From positions 3,314,929 to 3,378,928 of the forward strand of contig CP042469.1 of assembly GCA_015243575.1 (NCBI GenBank): a stretch of 64,000 bases of DNA. Reading direction: 5' to 3'. A model generated the notes under the pieces. That model worked only from the letters and a program-made list of their open reading frames with translations, was not told where the DNA came from and did no database searches. This DNA is from Clostridiales bacterium (GTDB taxonomy: Bacteria; Bacillota; Clostridia; Peptostreptococcales; Anaerovoracaceae). Below are positions 61,357 to 64,000 of this stretch, in pieces. The translations under genes were made by a program, and so were the position numbers. Position 1 is the stretch's first letter. Every line of letters begins with the position of its first letter.

Positions 61357-61364
61357 GAAAAAAT
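61357..61364. repeat. Right 8-bp target-site duplication of the insertion sequence
   Basis: GAAAAAAT, identical to 59842-59849. On the minus strand it reads ATTTTTTC and serves as the U-tract of the terminator next to it. Confidence 0.92.
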
Positions 61365-61389
61365 CCCGGTGCGCCTTAGGCGCTCCGGG
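61365..61389 (-). terminator. Terminator of the putrescine aminotransferase gene
   Basis: CCCGG-T-GCGCC pairs with GGCGC-T-CCGGG around a TTA loop, with one T-T mismatch, 16 bases past the aminotransferase stop. On the minus strand it is followed by ATTTTTTC, which is also the duplicated insertion site of the ISL3 element. Confidence 0.9.
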
Positions 61390-61404
61390 ATCATGTTACT
61401 CTGT

Positions 61405-62766
61405 TTAAAGCTGGAATTCAGCCTTTGCATCTGCAAGAGATTCATCCAGCTTGGAAATGACTTCGTCAATGTGCTCATAGGATAAAGTTGCAGGTGGCTC
61501 AATTCTTACGGTCTTGGCATTAACAAGTGTTCCTGCTGTCATTACGTGTCTTTCGAACAGCCCCTTTGTCACTTTGTATCCAACTTCTGCTTCTGGGAAT
61601 TCCATAGCAATCAAAAGTCCTGCGCCTCTTACAGCCTTCAGAACTGTCGGATATTTTTCCATCAGTATGCCGAGCTTTTCCATGAAGTAGTCGCCCTTCT
61701 CTTTGCAAACCTTTGGAATGTCATTTTCAAGCATATACTTGATGGTTGACAGTGCAGCCGAGCAAGCAAGAGGATTTCCACCGAAGGTTGGTGATCCAAG
61801 AATCCATGGATTCTCAATGAGCTTTTCTCCCCAGCACCAAGGTCTTGCAATAATACCGGTAATCGGCATGATTCCGCCGCCGAATGCTTTTCCGTAGGTC
61901 ATAATGTCCGGGGTAACGTCATCTGCTTCACATCTCCACATGGTTCCGGTTCTTCCCATACCAGTCTGGATTTCGTCAAAGATCAAAGCCACGCCATACT
62001 TGTCACAGATCTCTCTGACTGCCTTCAGGTATCCTGCCGGAGGAATAATAACTCCTGCTTCTCCCTGAATTGGCTCAATGATAACGCCGGCAACCTTCTC
62101 ACCCACTGCCTGAAGATTCTTAATAGCAGCTTCCATTGCATCGGCATCACCGTATTTTACGTGCTGAACCTGCTGAATCATAGGAGCATAGTCTTCTCTG
62201 TAAGCGCCTTTTCCTCCCATGGAGATCGCTCCCATGGATTTTCCGTGGAATGCACCGACCGTAGAGATATACCATCTTCCGCCTGTAGCAAGACGAGCAA
62301 GCTTAAGGGCCATTTCAACTGCTTCCGCTCCGCCGTTTGTAAAGAACGCATACTGCAGATCTCCAGGAGTAATCATCGCAAGAATATTTGCAAGATAACC
62401 TCTGAGCGGATCTACCAGTTCCTGGCTATGTAATGCGTATCTGTCAAGCTGCGCTTTTACGGTCTTTAAAATCTCAGGATTTCTGTGTCCACAAGTATAG
62501 ATTCCGAAACCTCCCAGGCAGTCGATGAACTGAGTTCCATAAAGGTCTTCAAAATGATCCACAGAGTCTGTCCATTCAACGAATGCGGCATTGTCGGACA
62601 CGGATTTTCTGTATTCCAGCCATCCTGGATTAACATTTTCATTAAAGTTTGCAATGGAATCCTTAACGATTCTGTCTTTATCATCTTTTGACAGCTCTGC
62701 CTTCTCGATATAGCCTACAACTCTCTGAGCTTCTTTTAATGCTAATTCTTTGTTACATGCGGTCAT
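61405..62766 (-). CDS. patA: Putrescine aminotransferase, class III PLP-dependent
   Basis: A 453-residue aminotransferase strongly resembling E. coli YgjG/PatA, which converts putrescine to 4-aminobutanal with 2-oxoglutarate. Shared blocks are VNPGWLEYRKSV, FIDCLGGFGIYTCGHRNPEI, HSQELVDPLRGYLA, GAFHGKSMGAISM, IIEPIQGEAGVIIPPAGYL, FDEIQTGMGRTG and ITYGKAFGGGIMP, the last with the PLP-lysine. The start is ATG 62766, nine bases after GAGGAGG; a 24-residue upstream extension is rejected. It has a sigma-54-like promoter about 70 bases upstream and its own terminator. Related ornithine or acetylornithine activity cannot be excluded. Confidence 0.92.
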   Translation of the reverse strand: MTACNKELALKEAQRVVGYIEKAELSKDDKDRIVKDSIANFNENVNPGWLEYRKSVSDNAAFVEWTDSVDHFEDLYGTQFIDCLGGFGIYTCGHRNPEILKTVKAQLDRYALHSQELVDPLRGYLANILAMITPGDLQYAFFTNGGAEAVEMALKLARLATGGRWYISTVGAFHGKSMGAISMGGKGAYREDYAPMIQQVQHVKYGDADAMEAAIKNLQAVGEKVAGVIIEPIQGEAGVIIPPAGYLKAVREICDKYGVALIFDEIQTGMGRTGTMWRCEADDVTPDIMTYGKAFGGGIMPITGIIARPWCWGEKLIENPWILGSPTFGGNPLACSAALSTIKYMLENDIPKVCKEKGDYFMEKLGILMEKYPTVLKAVRGAGLLIAMEFPEAEVGYKVTKGLFERHVMTAGTLVNAKTVRIEPPATLSYEHIDEVISKLDESLADAKAEFQL

Positions 62767-62832
62767 GGTATAAAACCTCCTCAATTTTAACTTATAACTC
62801 TTTCTAGAGCAGCTAACGATTGCCATTAATAT

Positions 62833-62850
62833 ATTCAAATATCATGCCAA
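62833..62850 (-). promoter_or_regulatory. Sigma-54-type (-24/-12) promoter of the aminotransferase
   Basis: Minus strand TTGGCATGATATTTGAAT fits TGGCAC-G-N4-TTGCW except C-to-T in the -24 element and C-to-A in the -12 element, with the GG and second dinucleotide ten bases apart. The start codon is about 67 bases downstream. Confidence 0.6.
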
Positions 62851-62983
62851 CTTTATTTCTCCTCCGAAAAATATTATAATTTTCTGAATTTATCCCCAAA
62901 TTCAAAGGGTTTGAGATGCTTTCAGTTTTTTTAAAATCGAGCTTATTGTCAGAATATTTTTCTCAAATTTAGTATAATAATTG

Positions 62984-63011
62984 AGATTTGTCTCAAATTC
63001 GAGACAAATCT
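62984..63011. promoter_or_regulatory. Palindrome, probable upstream activator site
   Basis: AGATTTGTCTC and GAGACAAATCT form a perfect 11-bp inverted repeat around six bases, about 140 bases upstream of the -24/-12 promoter, the usual distance for a sigma-54 activator site. A further half-site TCTCAAATTT lies at 62961-62970. Confidence 0.6.
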
Positions 63012-63068
63012 AAACCTCGTATCAAGATTACCCTCTGGATCCATTTGATGGATTGCAATCTCTTTCCC

Positions 63069-64000
63069 TTATATATAATCCATCAAAATCTCATTCATCT
63101 TTTCATCCCAAAGCACTTCTTCTGTTATGGAACGAATCGATTGTTCCAGCCGAAGCCGCTGATCCTTTGCCAGCAGAAGTAAATCACTGGGCTCAGAGAC
63201 CATTCCGCAGCGCCTTGCCAGCTGAAAGAGCTTTTGCTGAAGCGGCGGCAGCGCAAAATACTCATTAATCTTGGCCAGCATGTTCTGGGAATCAGCATCA
63301 AGTCTTCCCTCAACATTTTGAAGGAGGTTGATGATATGGTCACTGGCCAGATATCCGGTACAGCCCTGGGAATTTTCTATCAGCAGTTTGACCTCAGTAA
63401 GCTTATCATTTTCACTGCATAAGCGGATACGTCCGCCCCTGTAATCCTGCCACAAGTCTGTGCCCTCCTTGATCACAGCACTTCTGAGCCTCACAAAATC
63501 AGGGTTTATGGCACGAACCACCCTGGCTGTCTCAAGGGCATTTTCTGTCGAAAGATCTTTCCCTCCTATCCCGGGCATGAAATATACTGAAAGTTCAATG
63601 CCGCCCGCCTTAATATTGTGTCCTGCCAAAATTTCCTGCTCTGCCGTTACCCCTTTGTCAATGAGCTGCAACACCTGGTCTGATCCGGATTCAAAACCGG
63701 AATGAATGCGATCAAGTCCCGCTTTCTTTAGCTGTGTGTATTCGTCCGCCGAAATCTTTGCAAGGGTTTCAGCTCTCCCATAAGTCGTAACCCGCTTGAT
63801 GCTTGGAAGCTTTTCTCTTAAGTAGCGCAGAACTTCAAGAACTCGCTCCGTCTTAACCGCAAGAGAATTTCCATCCTGTAAAAAAACATTCTCACCACCT
63901 CCTGCAAGCCAGCGGTATACTAAATAGTAGCAATTTTTTTCTTCCTGCGTCATGCCTTCAAATCTTGACAGTGCTGTTTTTTTGTTTAGCGTCCCATCTT
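63069..64000 (-). CDS. Radical SAM protein, N-terminus beyond the right edge
   Basis: The frame is open to the window edge, giving about 310 C-terminal residues. It carries NVFLQDGNSLAVKTERVLEV, then RVTTYGRAETLAKISADEYT, GLDRIHSGFESGSDQVLQLI and VYFMPGIGGKDLS, all typical of the middle and end of a radical SAM TIM barrel in the Elp3/MiaB-like superfamily. The CxxxCxxC motif for the 4Fe-4S cluster should lie upstream beyond position 64000 and is not visible. An ATG at 63953 starts after the expected cluster region, so it is not the true start. The substrate is unknown. It lies 300 bases upstream of the aminotransferase on the same strand. Confidence 0.88.
   Translation of the reverse strand, partial: DGTLNKKTALSRFEGMTQEEKNCYYLVYRWLAGGGENVFLQDGNSLAVKTERVLEVLRYLREKLPSIKRVTTYGRAETLAKISADEYTQLKKAGLDRIHSGFESGSDQVLQLIDKGVTAEQEILAGHNIKAGGIELSVYFMPGIGGKDLSTENALETARVVRAINPDFVRLRSAVIKEGTDLWQDYRGGRIRLCSENDKLTEVKLLIENSQGCTGYLASDHIINLLQNVEGRLDADSQNMLAKINEYFALPPLQQKLFQLARRCGMVSEPSDLLLLAKDQRLRLEQSIRSITEEVLWDEKMNEILMDYI

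Noticed and set aside
59842-61364. Programmed frameshifting of the ISL3 transposase
   Set aside because: No A6/A7-type slippery run and no following stem at the break; ISL3 transposases are normally made from one frame.

Overview
The window is bacterial chromosome from an anaerobic, low-to-moderate GC member of the Bacillota, most likely class Clostridia. The evidence is AGGAGG-type ribosome sites, ECF sigma/anti-sigma and YesMN-type regulators, scpAB, a DacF-type carboxypeptidase, DUF881, a one-chain clostridial-size PurL and a PyrK-like flavoprotein. Genus is not resolvable from sequence alone. No rRNA, tRNA or CRISPR array was seen.

Positions 1-22.8 kb hold two related catabolic/transport clusters. 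Cluster A (minus strand, 1-10070) has a three-component sensor (membrane-anchored sugar-binding protein, YesM-like kinase, YesN-like regulator), then a fused FbpB-type permease, an FbpC-type ATPase, a TIM-barrel sugar isomerase, a dead C-terminal scrap of a PfkB kinase, an FbpA/AfuA-type binding lipoprotein and an MgtC protein. Cluster B (10404-22776) has a second MgtC, PfkB kinase, PHP phosphoesterase, HAD phosphatase, EEP-family phosphodiesterase, small membrane protein, binding lipoprotein, ATPase, permease and second HAD protein. A divergent LacI-type regulator and a second PfkB kinase follow. The regulator appears to start at ATT. Identical 12-bp operators lie on both divergent promoters and a weaker one lies in the promoter of the first kinase. 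Together the genes suggest uptake and breakdown of a phosphorylated sugar or sugar phosphodiester; the substrate is inferred, not shown.

Positions 23-34 kb are mixed: a GntR regulator, a lipoprotein, an orphan UgpC/MsmX-type ATPase, an AraC-type regulator, a [NiFe]-hydrogenase operon (cytochrome-b5-like protein, small subunit, large subunit, maturation protease), a diguanylate cyclase, a PyrK-like FAD/Fe-S protein, a D,D-carboxypeptidase and a DUF881 protein. Positions 34-37 kb carry a 57-residue membrane protein, two small secreted proteins and an ECF sigma/anti-sigma pair, followed by a decayed gene. Positions 37.8-45 kb hold scpBA, an EamA transporter, a methyltransferase remnant, mtnA, a 2-hydroxyacid dehydrogenase and a polysaccharide deacetylase/acyltransferase-like pair.

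Positions 45.3-57.2 kb are a full purine operon read leftward: purL-purE-purC-purF-purM-purN-purH-purD, ending in a strong bidirectional terminator. Its upstream region has two PurBox-like inverted pairs and a perfect 32-bp palindrome shared by back-to-back promoters, with a small XRE regulator and membrane protein on the other side. Positions 58-64 kb hold a lytic transglycosylase, a complete but frameshifted ISL3-family insertion sequence with a perfect 8-bp target duplication, a putrescine aminotransferase with a sigma-54-like promoter and upstream palindrome, and a radical SAM protein cut by the right edge.
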